Assembly: GCF_033473495.1 (NCBI RefSeq)
Contig: NC_088942.1
Location: forward strand, 1,488,001 to 1,552,000
DNA length: 64,000 nucleotides
Origin: Cercospora beticola
Taxonomy: Eukaryota; Ascomycota; Dothideomycetes; Mycosphaerellales; Mycosphaerellaceae
Reading direction: 5' to 3'
The notes under the pieces were generated by a model that was not told where the DNA came from, did no database searches, and worked only from the letters and a program-made list of their open reading frames with translations. Both the position numbers and the translations under genes were made by a program. This document shows, piece by piece, positions 12,832 to 23,846 of this stretch. Numbering within the stretch: position 1 is the first letter of the stretch; each line of letters starts with the position of its first letter.

Positions 12832-14646
12832 CGGTGATGGTTTGGCGTCTGTGATGTTAGTCAGCTGTTGCATTATTCTACACATCATGCAAGAATACTT
12901 TGTGGTGTGATTCGGTCACGGCACAATTTTCACAATGTGGTTGTAGAAGCTATGGAGCAGCGGAAAAAATGATCGTGCTCATATAGCACCCCGCACAAGG
13001 CGGGAGAGCTAGGGGAAGCTCAACGGGCTGTACCTGCCGTGAACGCAACGACGGTGTCACCCAGCCCACAGAACGACTGCAAACACGGCTGGATTAGTCC
13101 AATGCTCTTGCGCTGCTGCTTCCGCTCCTGCTGCCACTACTGCTGCCACTCCTGTGCAATTTCTGCTGTTGGCGATGGCGCCTCGGAGCGACCTCCACGT
13201 GACGCACTCCGGACATGGCATGCTGCTATACGACATCGGATCTCATTCCTGCCCTCAGAGCTGTAACCATGACGGGTTCATTTGCTCGGCACCAATATCC
13301 GACGATAAGCTCATGGGCATTGCTTTCGGATGATTCGCACAGCGCAAGGCTCGAGAATTGCACACCGCAGAGGAGATTGATCAGGAATATCCACTCTTGT
13401 TCGGGTCTTGGCTGCTGGTCTGCTGTCTAGACATCTGGTATCGAAGGGATGAGCAAGGGTGTTGATTCCAAGGTTCATACTTCGTGGAGGTCATCCGGAT
13501 GGAGAATTGCAACTTTATCGCTGGCGCGATGCTGATTGCGATGTCGGCTGCCACATTGGCCCATCTCCGGCTCTCCAGCTGCTGATACCGACGGTCGGTG
13601 TTGGGATATCAGTCAGCGGTCACTGCTGCTGTTGCTGCTGTTGAGGGTTTGGTGCATGGCTCTCGAACGTGCTCAGTCAGATCACGCCAGCCACGAGAGA
13701 GTCTGCGACAAGCAAATCAGGGTTCCGTCGCGAGCGGTGGCTGCTCGCAGAGCCGGGCGCTCGTTAAGGGCACAGATAATGGCAGCGGATGCATGCTATT
13801 TTGGTTCCATGCCGGTCGGACGCCAAGGCAGCAAGGAATGTGCATCTGCTGTCCCGCGCTTTCATCTCAGACATATCGTGGTTGCCAGACGTGCGCCGAT
13901 GTGCAGTGCGTGACAGCGATACACGGCCGCCGCCGCCTCGTCCCCAGCGGTGGGCATCATTGCGCATGGTTGGTGCGATGCGCGGTGGAGATGAAGTCAT
14001 TCGCGATGCGGTCCTGCTGTCCCTCGCGGAGGCGCCGTATCGCGCAAGGTCAGCACTCCTCAGCAACGCCCGCTCCGGCTGATGGCAGAGGCGCCGCAGC
14101 AGCAGCAGCAGCAGCGTGGGCAGCCTCGTGCAGGAATCAATAGATCCAACGGGGCCCGATTGAGCAAGGCCATGCACCTGGCAGGCGCCTCTACCGTGGA
14201 CCAAGCATTTGTGTCCATCGGACTTTTGCAGGATGGACGGCCTACCCGTGCCTAAGTGCGGCTCCTCGGCACTGCTGCAATCTGCATGCAACCAGGACCC
14301 ATGCGACAGGCACTCGACCTCATCATCATCGTGCGAGCGAGCCTCTGTGTGCTGCTGCTTGCTGGCTTGTCCGCCGCCGCTCGAGCTGAGACTGCGCGAG
14401 GTCAGACCCAGCCGGCTGTCTGGCGGGCGTAGCAGCTGGCTGGTGCGGGCTGGCTGTCCACAATCGTCGGTGCACTGGTCATCCGTCATACATACTACCA
14501 CCCTGCCCTCCAACCTCGACCCGATGCTGCTACTACTGACTCTCACATGTCCAGCCTTGTAACTGACCTTCATGCCACCCGACTCTCTCTCTCTGTACAT
14601 GACTTGAGACACTCGCCCTGTTGCTGCCACAGCACCCACGATAACA
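12832..14646. other. Divergent intergenic region (THI4 / lipocalin-like)
   Basis: About 1.8 kb without a supported gene. It contains CTG/CCA-rich low complexity near 13105-13150, a CTG run near 13623-13642, and a perfect GCA/CAG run at 14096-14115. A 314-codon minus frame (13764-14708) overlaps the start of the next gene, is dominated by Ser/Arg/Gly and has no domain; I reject it. It presumably holds both promoters. Confidence 0.4.
14096..14115. repeat. CAG trinucleotide run
   Basis: About six consecutive CAG units in non-coding DNA upstream of the lipocalin-like gene. It is short but perfect and may be polymorphic between strains. Confidence 0.8.
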
Positions 14647-15627
14647 ATGCAGAGCACTACTACCGCCACGACCCAGTACCTACAAGTGCCCAAGTTCCTG
14701 GCAACCAAGAAGGCTCGCTCGAGGTCGAGATCAAGAGGTCCGATGGAAGTGCAAAGTCAAGTCTCGTCGCCAACGCAGGTCATCGTCTCTCCACAGAAGC
14801 TTAGCTTCCGATCTTCGTCCCCTCCTAAACCGTTTCGTCCGGAGCCATACCGAAGGCCATCTTCAAGTAGTGTATACTCCAACAAGATGGCAATTGATTC
14901 AACGCCATACTTGCTAAGCAATCCACCTTCTCCGACCACATCCGAACGAAGAGACTCCCTAATGAGTGATGCCACTGGTACGAATTACGACGATCTGAAC
15001 GAAGGACTATACTTCCGAGAGCCCACTCCCACACCACCGCCCGAGCTCCCTCTTCGACAGAAGCTAATTGGAGCCTGGAAGCTCGAATCATATATTGCAT
15101 ACCCAACGCCAAATTCATCTAACCAAAGACCAACATATCCTATGACGAAGAACGTCACCGGCTTCATCATGTACACACCGGATGGGTACATGGCAGCACA
15201 GATGCTCATACCCGGTCAACAAAGCTTCAAGCGAGGAGAAGGAGAAGAGCCACAGTGGGCAGAGGCAGGCAAGCGGTGTTTTGCCTACTGTGGTCCGTAT
15301 TACATCACGAATGAAGGTCGAGGTCGCGAAGAGGTCCTGCGTCACACCTTCCAATGTTGTAGCTTACCAGGTTGGATCGGAGACATTCAAATCCGAACCC
15401 ATCGCTTCGAGGAAGACGGACAGGTCCTCGTCCTCGGCAGCGAGGAGCCTACAGAAGTCAAGGTGAGCGAGACTATCACTCTCCATTCCACTATGCACAT
15501 TGCTAACTCTCCGTAGGGTGATAAACGTATCCCTGTCCTCAAATGGCGGCGAGCAGCCAACAATGAAAATGGTACCCCGCCGCCGCCGATGCCACAGATC
15601 AAGGTTAGCGGACCTGGTGAGCCGTGA
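14647..15627 (+). CDS. Lipocalin-like domain protein
   Basis: Exons 14647-15462 and 15517-15627 flank a 54-bp intron (GTGAGC, GCTAAC branch, CGTAG) and give 308 residues. Residues 1-130 are disordered, Ser/Pro/Arg-rich. The domain begins near LRQKLIGAWKLESYIAY (~139), continues with MTKNVTGFIMYTPDGYMAAQ and AYCGPYYI, and ends with a strand-like stretch whose last part (KRIPVLKWRRA) comes from exon 2. This matches the lipocalin-like family (Lipocalin_5 type) seen alone or beside fungal and bacterial biosynthetic genes, where some members act as cyclases or ligand binders. No biosynthetic partner lies next to it here. There is no signal peptide, so a cytosolic location is likely. Ligand unknown. 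Confidence 0.85.
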
Positions 15628-16116
15628 AGGAATTATCACAAAATCAGAGGTAACCTTCAAGCACACACAGACTCAAGCTCCGATCGGCTATCGAGTTGAG
15701 CGACACCACTAGTAGTGTCTCCTCACACGTCCGACATACGCGCAAAGTCCTATCTGGCATTGCTTTTTGTCTTTGAGCAACCTTTTTTCCACAAACGGCA
15801 TAGCAAGCGGCGGGAGTTATCTGACTTTCAAGGAGTCCTTTTTGGCGTTTTGGGCTGTGAGATTGGGAAATACCACGATCTTCGCCAACAAAGCACAATG
15901 AAGCGTTACAAGCAAAGCACAGAAACCATCAGAACGTTGTTGTATTGTGGGCAAATCCTGGCTGAGCCGGAAGTGTTGCAGCCTCACGACAATGACTCGC
16001 GCGAATTGACTAGTTATCTCTGTTCTCTAGGATACTGTCTAAAGTTAATGAATCAATCAAAAGGCCAAGGGACCGACAAGATTAGAATCATCTTCTGCCC
16101 TTCAACACAACTTTTC
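15628..16116. other. Convergent intergenic region
   Basis: The shared 3' flank of the lipocalin-like gene and DPH7. An open plus frame at 15715-16167 has no domain and runs into DPH7 on the other strand. Nothing else is seen. Confidence 0.4.
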
Positions 16117-17951
16117 CTACTGCGGTTCTTTCAACGTCTCCCCATCAATCTGCCACAAACACAATAACTTGTCATAGAAGCTCGTGCTGACGATCGTTGT
16201 CGTCTGCAGCGGGTTCTCAACATCGCTTCTGGGTTGCACATCGCTTCCATAATTCATAGACTTGTGCTCTTCGAACCGGGCTATCACAGAGAAAGTCCAG
16301 TCATCGTCTTCGTCTTTTCTGCTGCTACGCTGCAGCCTGACTATGCGAGTGCCGGCGTGCATGCAGCTACAGAGTAGGACAAAATGGGAACTGGATCGCC
16401 CCAAATCAATGTCAGATTGCGTCATATGCATGAAAGATGTGCGAGAATAGCGAAGGAGTCATTTAGGGGACTGAAGAGCAAGAAAAGCTTAGCTGCTGGC
16501 CTCACGGCCAGGAGCTTTCAGGATGAGTAGGGCAGTTTACGCGACGGGGATTGATCTCCTTCCCGAATTACTTTTTCAGGGCAGTCAATTCGGGAGGATT
16601 TTGGGTGGTGGTAGTGATGATGATGATGCTGATGATGATGCGAGTGGGAAGCGAGGCGAGGCGAAGCGAAGCGAAGAATCCGTACCTTGTTGTCTGGTTC
16701 TGATCCTGATGATCCTGTAAGGCTGACATAGGTGGTGTCAATGTGTGTTGGCCTGATGCATGATCGGCATCGGCTGTGCTGGTGCTGCTGCTGTGGATGC
16801 CGCCGCCGCTTTCGATGTGGCTCGGCTGTGCTACATGCGAAGATGGAGGTGTGAGGAGTTTCAGTCGCCAAACTCCTCCTCCGAGGTTGAGTTCTGCGAG
16901 GACTTTTCGTCTGCCGACTGCGGGGAGAGATAGCAGGCGGATGTGGTCATCGTAGCTGCCGGTTACGACTAATGTATCGGATAGAGGAAGGATTGCAGTG
17001 ACTCCCGCTTGATGGAGTTTGCGGTCTTGCCATTGCATTGCATACTCTTGCTCTTCGGCGGGATCACTTTGCGCAGAAGCGATATCCTGCGAGCACAGCA
17101 GCATCATGTCATCGCCACCAGATAGCACCTTTGCATCATTCTCTGGCGTGAAGTTCATGATCCAGGCTTCGAGCTCGTGCTCGTGCACATCGTGCATAGA
17201 GAGCACAGCATTCGGGTCCCAGCAGGCCACAACAGCAGCATCTGCATGCTCGTCTCTGCTCTCACTCATGCACAGCACAACCCGCCCATCGGATAGAGTC
17301 AATCCGAGAACATTCGGCCGGACGGGATGCCACGTGAGTGACAGCACCAGAGTCGTGTCATCGGTAACTTGCTTCACACATGATAAGACGAGCTCAGTCT
17401 GACTCTGCTGTTGTGCTGCGGTATCAGAAGCGGTAGGACGAGTCTTGAGGCGATAGAATGCAAGTAACCCTGTGGATCCTGCGACAGCGAGTAGAGGATC
17501 GTTGCTACCGACCAGTTTGTCGGGATGTGGTGCCCACTGCAAGTCGAGAATCGCAAAGTCCGTGGCCAAGCTAAACACCTCGGTGCTGTCCAGAAGCAGA
17601 ATATCAACAGGGGTTCGAGGTGTCATAGTCCTCCTCGTTCGGGTCGGATGGAGTCATGACGGAAGCTTCAATTATTCTTACCTACATGTTTTTATCGTGA
17701 GAGATCTCGTACAGGATCAGGCTGCCTGTGCGCTTCTGCGGTATGGCTGTTGCTGCATTCTCTGCCGAGCTTGGGTTTGAGTTTGTGGTGGGTAGAGCAC
17801 TTTCAGAATTCTCTTGTGACGAGTCTCGATCCTCGTTCCGATGTAGGAAGTAGGTGCCTACCGCGAAAATATCTGGTCTTGCCGGGCAGAACTGGATGCA
17901 GCTTGGCGGCAGGTCCAGCGTCAAGGATCGAATAGAACTCAACAGCGCCAT
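16117..17951 (-). CDS. DPH7: Diphthine methyltransferase (WD40), diphthamide synthesis
   Basis: Minus-strand exons 17951-17686, 17633-16686 and 16390-16117 give 495 residues. The first intron (52 bp) has a non-canonical-looking donor GTAGGT, and its acceptor is ambiguous by 3 bases (17634 or 17631). The second is 295 bp. DPH7 removes the methyl ester of diphthine on elongation factor 2, the step before amidation. Seen: RTGSLILYE at the end of exon 1, then WD-like repeats (AILDLQWAPHPD, VLSLTWHPVRPNVL, VLSGGDDMMLLCSQD, LVVTGSYDDHIRLL, GGGVWRLKLL). In exon 3 there is the diagnostic C-terminus with CSCMHAGTRIVRL, FEEHKSMNYGSD and IVSTSFYDKLLCLW. Joining across intron 2 brings GGGVWRLKLL and SCMHAG into their usual order. 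The C-terminal part of exon 2 (~60 residues, His/Ser/Gln-rich) is a species-specific linker. Confidence 0.9.
16614..16678. repeat. GAT and GCGAA/GCGAG simple repeats in DPH7 intron
   Basis: A GAT-type trinucleotide tract (about 16614-16641) is followed by pentanucleotide GCGAG/GCGAA units (16651-16678). Both lie inside the second DPH7 intron, immediately after its donor in the gene direction. They lengthen this intron to ~295 bp, well above the local norm. Confidence 0.75.
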
Positions 17952-18313
17952 CAGCGTGGGTCGTTGATGGCACCAATTTGCGACACGGGTCGACAAGATG
18001 TCATGCACAGTTTGTCATCGTGAGCAATAGGAAGAAGATTTGATTCACATGTGAGGTCGTGACGCTAAAACTCGTGCCGTGCGGATCGCCGAACTCTAAG
18101 CGACGGAATATCCATAATCATTTATCCAGACGCTCATCCAAACAAGACAATTCTCCATCCTCCTTGCAATCTCGATGACTTGGTGCGTCCTTGGTTGGAA
18201 ATCGCAGTGCCGGCCATATCCTATCGCGCTTTCGTCGTACAATATGCGGCGACACACAAGTGCTGCTGGTGATCGGCCCACAAGCATCAGAATGTCACAA
18301 CATTCATATGCAT
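17952..18313. other. Intergenic (DPH7 promoter side)
   Basis: About 360 bp between the DPH7 start and the 3' end of the DsbA-like gene, both on the minus strand. No gene or clear motif is seen. Confidence 0.4.
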
Positions 18314-19054
18314 CTAGCATGTGTTGCCGCCGTTGCTGACCACTCCTGCTCCATCTGCGCGACCTTTGATTTCGTCAAAAATTTGCAAAAACGCTCCCGG
18401 CTCCTCGGCTCCTTGCACTTCATACTGTCCGTTGATTGTGAAGTTGGGCACTCCGCTGATGAATCCTGACTGTGCCTTTGCAACTTCCTTGTCGACCTCA
18501 TGACCACCCTTATCGGATTCTAGCCAGTCTCGGACCTCCTGTTCTGGTAGTCCGGCCTTCACACCCCGCGCGATTAAGACTTCTCGATCGCTTATGTCCT
18601 CTTCGTTCTCGAAATAACAGTTGAACAGTTGCTCGACCACTTTTGTTTGCTGCTCTTGCCCCTTGGTCAGACCAAAATGGATTAAGCGATGACTGTCGCG
18701 AGTATTTCCGGTCTTGCCGCCGAACTTGAAGTCAATAGAGACTGCCTTGCCCAACCTTGCAAGATGGCCTTGCATCATCTTCGTCCTTTCGGCGCCGAAC
18801 CGCTTCTCGTAGAATGCCTGCTTCTCCACGTGTTTCGCCGCGTCAGGGTTGAGGTAGAACGGGTGCCATGTCGTGGAGAAGGTATCGTTCGGGTTCGACT
18901 GCTTGTGCTGCTTGATCGCGAGGTCCAGTCGATTCTTGCCGACATAGCACCTGCACGCTGTCAGACTACGCACGTTACGTTAAAGTTCCTCGGTCGGACC
19001 AACTTACCACGGACATACGGTGTCGCTCACGATGTCGATGTTGTAGTTCGTCAT
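18314..19054 (-). CDS. DsbA/FrnE-like thioredoxin-fold oxidoreductase
   Basis: Minus-strand exons 19054-19008 and 18950-18314 flank a 57-bp intron that splits the Trp codon of the active-site motif, and give 227 residues. Joined, the N-terminus reads IDIVSDTVCPWCYVGKNRL, the CxxC thioredoxin-fold signature of the DSBA-like/FrnE family. Downstream, FKFGGKTGNTRDSHRLIHF and the C-terminal SGFISGVPNFTINGQYEVQG complete the family pattern, including the cis-proline in GVPNF. Members are cytosolic disulfide oxidoreductases or relatives of 2-hydroxychromene-2-carboxylate isomerase. There is no signal peptide. The natural substrate is unknown. The model is firm because the intron restores a full CPWC motif. 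Confidence 0.92.
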
Positions 19055-19618
19055 CCTGCGGACTGTCGCTCGAAAAGCCACGTTGGGTGTTCAGGTAAGT
19101 GGTAGCACTATCAACCTGCTATGAATACCGATTTTGGCTCGAAAAGGAAAGGAAATTCGTACGAATACTTAACTCCTGTTCTTACGACACTGTCCTGTAT
19201 AACTAGTTCGCCTTCGCGGCTCACGGCCGCAAGCTCTTTGTATGATTAGAAATCAGCTTTTTTGCCTCCGAGGCGCCGTAGTACCGACAAGAAGGTAATC
19301 CACTTGTGCAACTTCTTGATGGGTAATGCTGGACGGAGCAAAGCCTTTACACATGGGCCGAGTCACGAATGTTCTATGTCGAATGTTGTGAAAGCAAGTC
19401 CGAGAGTTGCTGGAGCGCCACGCGATGGGGAAGTGAAGATGGCTTGGCGCGCGTAACTTCCGCGCTGCTTCGCCTGCAACACCCATCCATGCACAAAGAT
19501 TATGATCACCAACAAGAACATGACTACACGCACTTTCGAAAAACCCGTCCCGTAGTGTGGGACCGTGTGAATTCATCGCAAGCTCTGCAGTTCGCAACCG
19601 TCGTGAAGATCACGCAAA
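19055..19618. other. Divergent intergenic region (DsbA-like / Tls1)
   Basis: About 560 bp of shared upstream DNA. Small open frames at 19253-19650 on both strands have no domain. No TATA box or RNA gene is recognised. Confidence 0.4.
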
Positions 19619-20599
19619 ATGGCGGACCCCGGCTCGGACGCGCCACCTGAAGTGCTCTTCAAATCGAACAAGCGAAGAAAAGTAATCAGGAAACGACACA
19701 CTGCGGACACAGAGGATTTACCCGAAGCAAGCCCTGAAGGATACGAGCCCAGCGACATGGACTTCACGAGTCAGATACCTGCAGTCAGGCGTCCTATTGC
19801 GCGAAAACATGGGATTGCATTCTCGAACTCTGCTGGCGTACAGCCCGCGGAGAACGTGTCAGCCGCGGAGACTGCACTGGTGCCCGTGAAGACAGACGAG
19901 AGTGTTTCAGCGTCGATTGATCGTTTCACGAAGCCCACAGGAAAGACGGAGGTCGTGGAGGACAAGCACCTGTATGAGATCTCTCCTTCTACTCCTGATG
20001 CTTTGAAGAGTCAGTGCTAACAGTGCAGGACGGCATATATAGATTCCAAGCTGGCTGAGTTGCGTTCCTCAACGGCGCCAGTACCAACAACACAAGAGGA
20101 CGTCGGTGATAATGCACAGCAAGATCATCGTGATCCAGACGCGAGCGAATCTCAAGACACTGCCAGGAATACATCGGTAGACGATGGGCCACGTAATCGA
20201 CAACCTCGTCTCAACACTCGAAGAGCAACCAATCGACCGCCTCGTCGTGTTCGACAGAAAGATCCGAGCGAGCTTGCTCGCGAAGCCATGATCGAGCAAA
20301 TCCTAGGCGAAAGCCAAGTACCCATGTATGATCAGACTTCATCTACGCCAGGTCCGTCTGCAGAAGACGACGGCATCGACCGTGATGAAGCTGTAGCAGA
20401 AGCATTCAAAGCGGAATTTCTGGCCAGTTTGCAGGAACGGAAGAGAAGAAGAACCGCGGTAGAGAAATCTTCCGCTTCCGGTAAGGGTGCAGCTTCGGTG
20501 CCCAGTGGACCGAAATTGGGTGGTAGTCGAAGTCAAAGGGAGAAGATGCGACAGCTGGAGGAGGCAAAGGGCGCAAGTGGTGGTCCTGCTAAAAGGTAG
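19619..20599 (+). CDS. Tls1 / C9orf78 (HCA59)-type splicing-associated protein
   Basis: Exons 19619-19971 and 20029-20599 give 307 residues. The 57-bp intron has a GTATGA donor, GTGCTAAC branch and GTGCAG acceptor. Splicing gives VEDKHLTAYIDSKLAELR, the conserved HCA59 core, after SIDRFTKPTG. Residues 11-30 have the VLFKSNKRRKVIRKR basic start typical of the family. The C-terminus is charged and ends with an Arg/Lys-rich stretch. In fission yeast Tls1 interacts with Brr2 and promotes splicing of shelterin genes, and human C9orf78 is a spliceosomal protein. Most of the chain is probably disordered and nuclear. An unspliced reading would stop early at 20018, so this intron is needed. Confidence 0.87.
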
Positions 20600-21267
20600 A
20601 GCAGCGTGCTTGATTAGTATCGAATTCGTAGAACTATCTTGGCTAGATGGGCTTCAGCGCGTTCGGAGGCTGCTGTTAGCATGCAAATATGGCACAGTTC
20701 GGACTCTGAAGTCACATCTCTCAGGTGCCTATCGTGGTGAACGTTGTGTCTCGTGCAAGGACTGGAAAACCACAAATGCACGCCTTCACTGAGCTCCTGA
20801 AGTGCTGCAGCTGACATACTCCACGCTTCCGTTAGGGCAACGGACCGTACCCCAGGAGTGAGCAGCCAGGCGATGCTGGACGACCAGCGGCCAGCACACC
20901 GACGCACCGCCACAGCCAACTGCAGCTATCTCAGGGTGCTCCGAGACACCATGGCACGCGGAGTGAGCGTTTTCTTGCAATGAGGTTGGCCTTGTCTTCA
21001 CGATGACACGGCAGAACTGCGCGACCTGACAGACTTCTCGGTTAGCCAGGCTAGAAGTTAAGGTCAAGCAGAAGCGAGGATGCTGTTCGACCAAAATTGC
21101 GGATGTAGCGATGGAAAAGCGACACCCGCTAGTTGCCGCTGTCGCGTGAGCCAATAGCAGAGCTAACGCCAAGCCTGGCTAAAATCCACACGCACCTGCC
21201 TCGACTTCAAGTTCAGAACTTCGTGTTTGAACGACAGCACCCAGCGACATCACACAACACCGCCGCC
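20600..21267. other. Intergenic, RPL28 promoter
   Basis: About 670 bp between two plus-strand genes. No further coding signal is seen. A pyrimidine/CA-rich leader with CATCACACAACACCGCC just before the RPL28 start is typical of strongly expressed fungal genes. Confidence 0.45.
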
Positions 21268-21940
21268 ATGCCTACCCGTCTCACCAAGACCCGCAAGCAG
21301 TACGTTCGCACTCCCACCGTCTACATCGCCATCGACGCGCAACCGGCGGACCTTCAATGGCGATGTGGAAATGGATCAAGACATCCTGTACTGACAATTC
21401 TTCCTCTACAGCCGCGGTCACGTCTCTGCCGGTCACGGTCGTGTCGGCAAGCACCGAAAGCACCCAGGTGGTCGTGGTCTTGCTGGTGGTCAGCACCACC
21501 ACCGTACCAACATGGATAAATACCATCCTGGGTAAGAGAATCCCGCGATTATGAAATTTGCGCGCCCGCTAATTTTGTCCTCAGTTACTTCGGTAAGGTT
21601 GGTATGCGATACTTCCACAAGCTCCAGAACCAGTTCTGGAAGCCTGTGATCAACCTCGACAAGGTGAGAATTGCAACCAAATGCCGCAGAGCGGAACGGC
21701 ATGCTGACGATATACGTACAGCTCTGGTCGCTCGTCCCACAAGAGCAGCGCGAGAAGGCTCTTGCTGGCGGCAAGTCCGACACTGCCCCAGTCCTCGACC
21801 TCCTCCCTCTCGGCTACAGCAAGGTCCTCGGAAAGGGTCGCATCCCAGAGGTCCCACTCATCGTCCGCGCTCGTTACTTCTCCAAGGACGCCGAGCGCAA
21901 GATCAAGGAGGCTGGTGGTGTTGTCCAGCTCGTCGCATAA
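21268..21940 (+). CDS. RPL28: 60S ribosomal protein L28 (uL15, L27a family)
   Basis: Four exons (21268-21299, 21412-21531, 21585-21663, 21722-21940) give 149 residues, the exact family length. Introns are 112, 53 and 58 bp. The spliced protein opens [18 protein letters not shown], continues with the Gly/His-rich loop [20 protein letters not shown], then [18 protein letters not shown], and ends AGGVVQLVA. uL15 is an essential large-subunit protein near the peptidyl-transferase region; in yeast a Gln-to-Glu change here gives cycloheximide resistance. The reading phase is kept at every junction. An early short first exon is common for fungal ribosomal protein genes. Confidence 0.97.
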
Positions 21941-22712
21941 GCGTTTCACGATCAACGCTAGAAAAAGCATGGATGATGGGATGACTTGTTCTGCATGAGA
22001 AGCTGGGAAGAGAAAAACCTGGCGTTCAGGAAAGATGCCTGCACTGGAGCGGCAATGTGATACCCACACCTTCAGCGTGGTCGGCTGAGAGATGTTTCTG
22101 CGTACAGTCAAACATAGACAAATGCAATTCATCTCTGAACAAACCTTCTGACGTCCTCGTTCGAGGATGAGCTGTATCTTGCACTCCCCCCTCAGTGCTT
22201 CACTCTGTCAAAGGGCGGCGATGCGTGGCGTTCTGGCACATTCTGCCGCGAGTCGCTCTCATCATCCACCCGGCGCACATTTCCGTGACATCCACTGCCT
22301 GCTTTGGGGCCTGTGCAGTGCTCAATGTCGACTAAATCATGCAGACGTTCATTTGCTAACCCATGCAGCTCCCTCACAGTTATAGGGCTGTCTCACCTGG
22401 GACACCTCGGCTGGCGAACCGATATCGTTGCCATCATCAGCTTACTTGCTCCAACGCAAGTGAATGGGGATGGTGCGAGATCGCGTTGGCCACAGGCGAG
22501 AGCCGGCCGTCACGCAAGCAAAGCCATCGCGACTTCCCGCTCCCAAACTTGGTCGGCGCATCAAGCAGGAATTGGTCGTTGCCATAAGAGCCATGAGGAA
22601 GCACCGACCTCGACTGTGCGAGACGACCTGCTTGACTTGACTGCAACAATTCTCCGCTAGGATCTGAATAGCTCCGCCTCCCTCACATCCTGATCCTCAA
22701 GATCCTCGAAAC
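21941..22712. other. Intergenic
   Basis: About 770 bp between tandem plus-strand genes. Short frames at 22167-22660 lack domains and splice logic. Nothing else is seen. Confidence 0.4.
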
Positions 22713-23833
22713 ATGCTATTTCTCTTACTCCCGAGCCCTCTTTTTCCAATAGGTCTAGCGCTCCTTGTCGCAGCCATCCTATACGAAAGAGAGAAGAAGC
22801 GCAAAGCAGCAATGGGAGCTGGGCGGTCACACCTGGTACCCGAGCCTCCATACACAGGACCTGTCTATCAACCTGAGCGAACCTACGACATCACCTGCAC
22901 GGACTATCAAGGTCTAGCCGGCGCCTACGACATTCGACAAAATGGTGCGCTTCGCTATCATTCAAAGTTGACAAGGGCCAAACATCGAATCGACGTAATT
23001 ACCGTACATCGCGTGTCGAACGACGGCCGAATTGAGGAAGTCCTGGCTGCCTGCCGAAGTGGAGGGCACTTCTCCGACAGATTTGGTTTGAAGCAAGGCG
23101 ACCCTTTTGTGCCTGGCACTACGGTCATCAAGAAAGGCAGGGAAATTCCTGAAGTATGCGACAAGAAATACTGGCCGAGGATCAAGCCATTTGGGAAATA
23201 TGGTACAACGGATGAAAGCTACGCATTTGAGGTTGGAGCCAGAAAGTTTCGTTGGCAACGGTATGGTTTTCATAAATGCAGATGGGCCTTCGATGACATG
23301 CTGCTGACACTTTGCGACCAGGACCGAAGCTCGCTACTTCATAGGCCATGCCGACAGGGTGTGGGCTCACTGGCTACTACTCGACATGACAGAGCCGAGC
23401 CGTCGAGTATCTGCAGCGTACATACACAGCTTGGACAACGACAGCGCCGGGCATGTGCGTGTGGCACAAATGAAGCTCTACAACAACATCGATCCTCTCG
23501 CTGAGGCCATGGCACTGGCTGTCATTATAGGCCTTGAGATTCGTCGCGGACCTCTGCGATCCTCCCCAGCAAAGTCGTCATGTAAGTCATGCTTTACTGC
23601 TGCTGAAACACAGCGTATGCTGACCGCGCAAACTCAGCTGGTAGCGGCGGCGGAGGAGGTGATTTCGTGGGCGGATTCTCAGGCGGAGACGCAGGCGGGG
23701 CCGGAGGCGGCGATGGGGGCTGCGGAGGCGGTGATGGAGGGTGCGGAGGGGGAGCGGGAGGATGCGGAGGCGGGCGTGAGTGCTCACTCGACTTCGAACG
23801 ATGCAACACAGCTGACCTGCATTTACAGCTTGA
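22713..23833 (+). CDS. Membrane-anchored protein with Gly/Cys-rich C-terminus, unknown
   Basis: Proposed exons 22713-23260, 23322-23581, 23638-23775 and 23829-23833 give 316 residues. Intron 1 (GTATGG...GACCAG, 61 bp) keeps frame into EARYFIGHADRVWAHWLLLD. Intron 2 (GTAAGT...CTCAG) leads into a Gly-rich tail with GGDGGCGGGDGGCGGG. Intron 3 leaves only two bases before a TGA. A hydrophobic N-terminal helix (residues 2-21) is followed by basic KKRKA, so it is probably anchored with the body cytosolic. The central part (YDITCTDYQGLAGAYDI, ...YNNIDPLAEAMALAVIIGLEI) looks conserved but I know no named family. If intron 3 is not used, the frame stays open to 23996 and overlaps the converging gene. 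Confidence 0.72.
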
Positions 23834-23846
23834 AATCATGGCCTAC

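Noticed and set aside
13764..14708. 314-codon minus-strand open frame with a hydrophobic start
   Set aside because: It overlaps the 5' end of the well-supported lipocalin-like gene, is Ser/Arg/Gly-rich with no domain, and its frame is likely a by-product of CAG/CTG-rich DNA.
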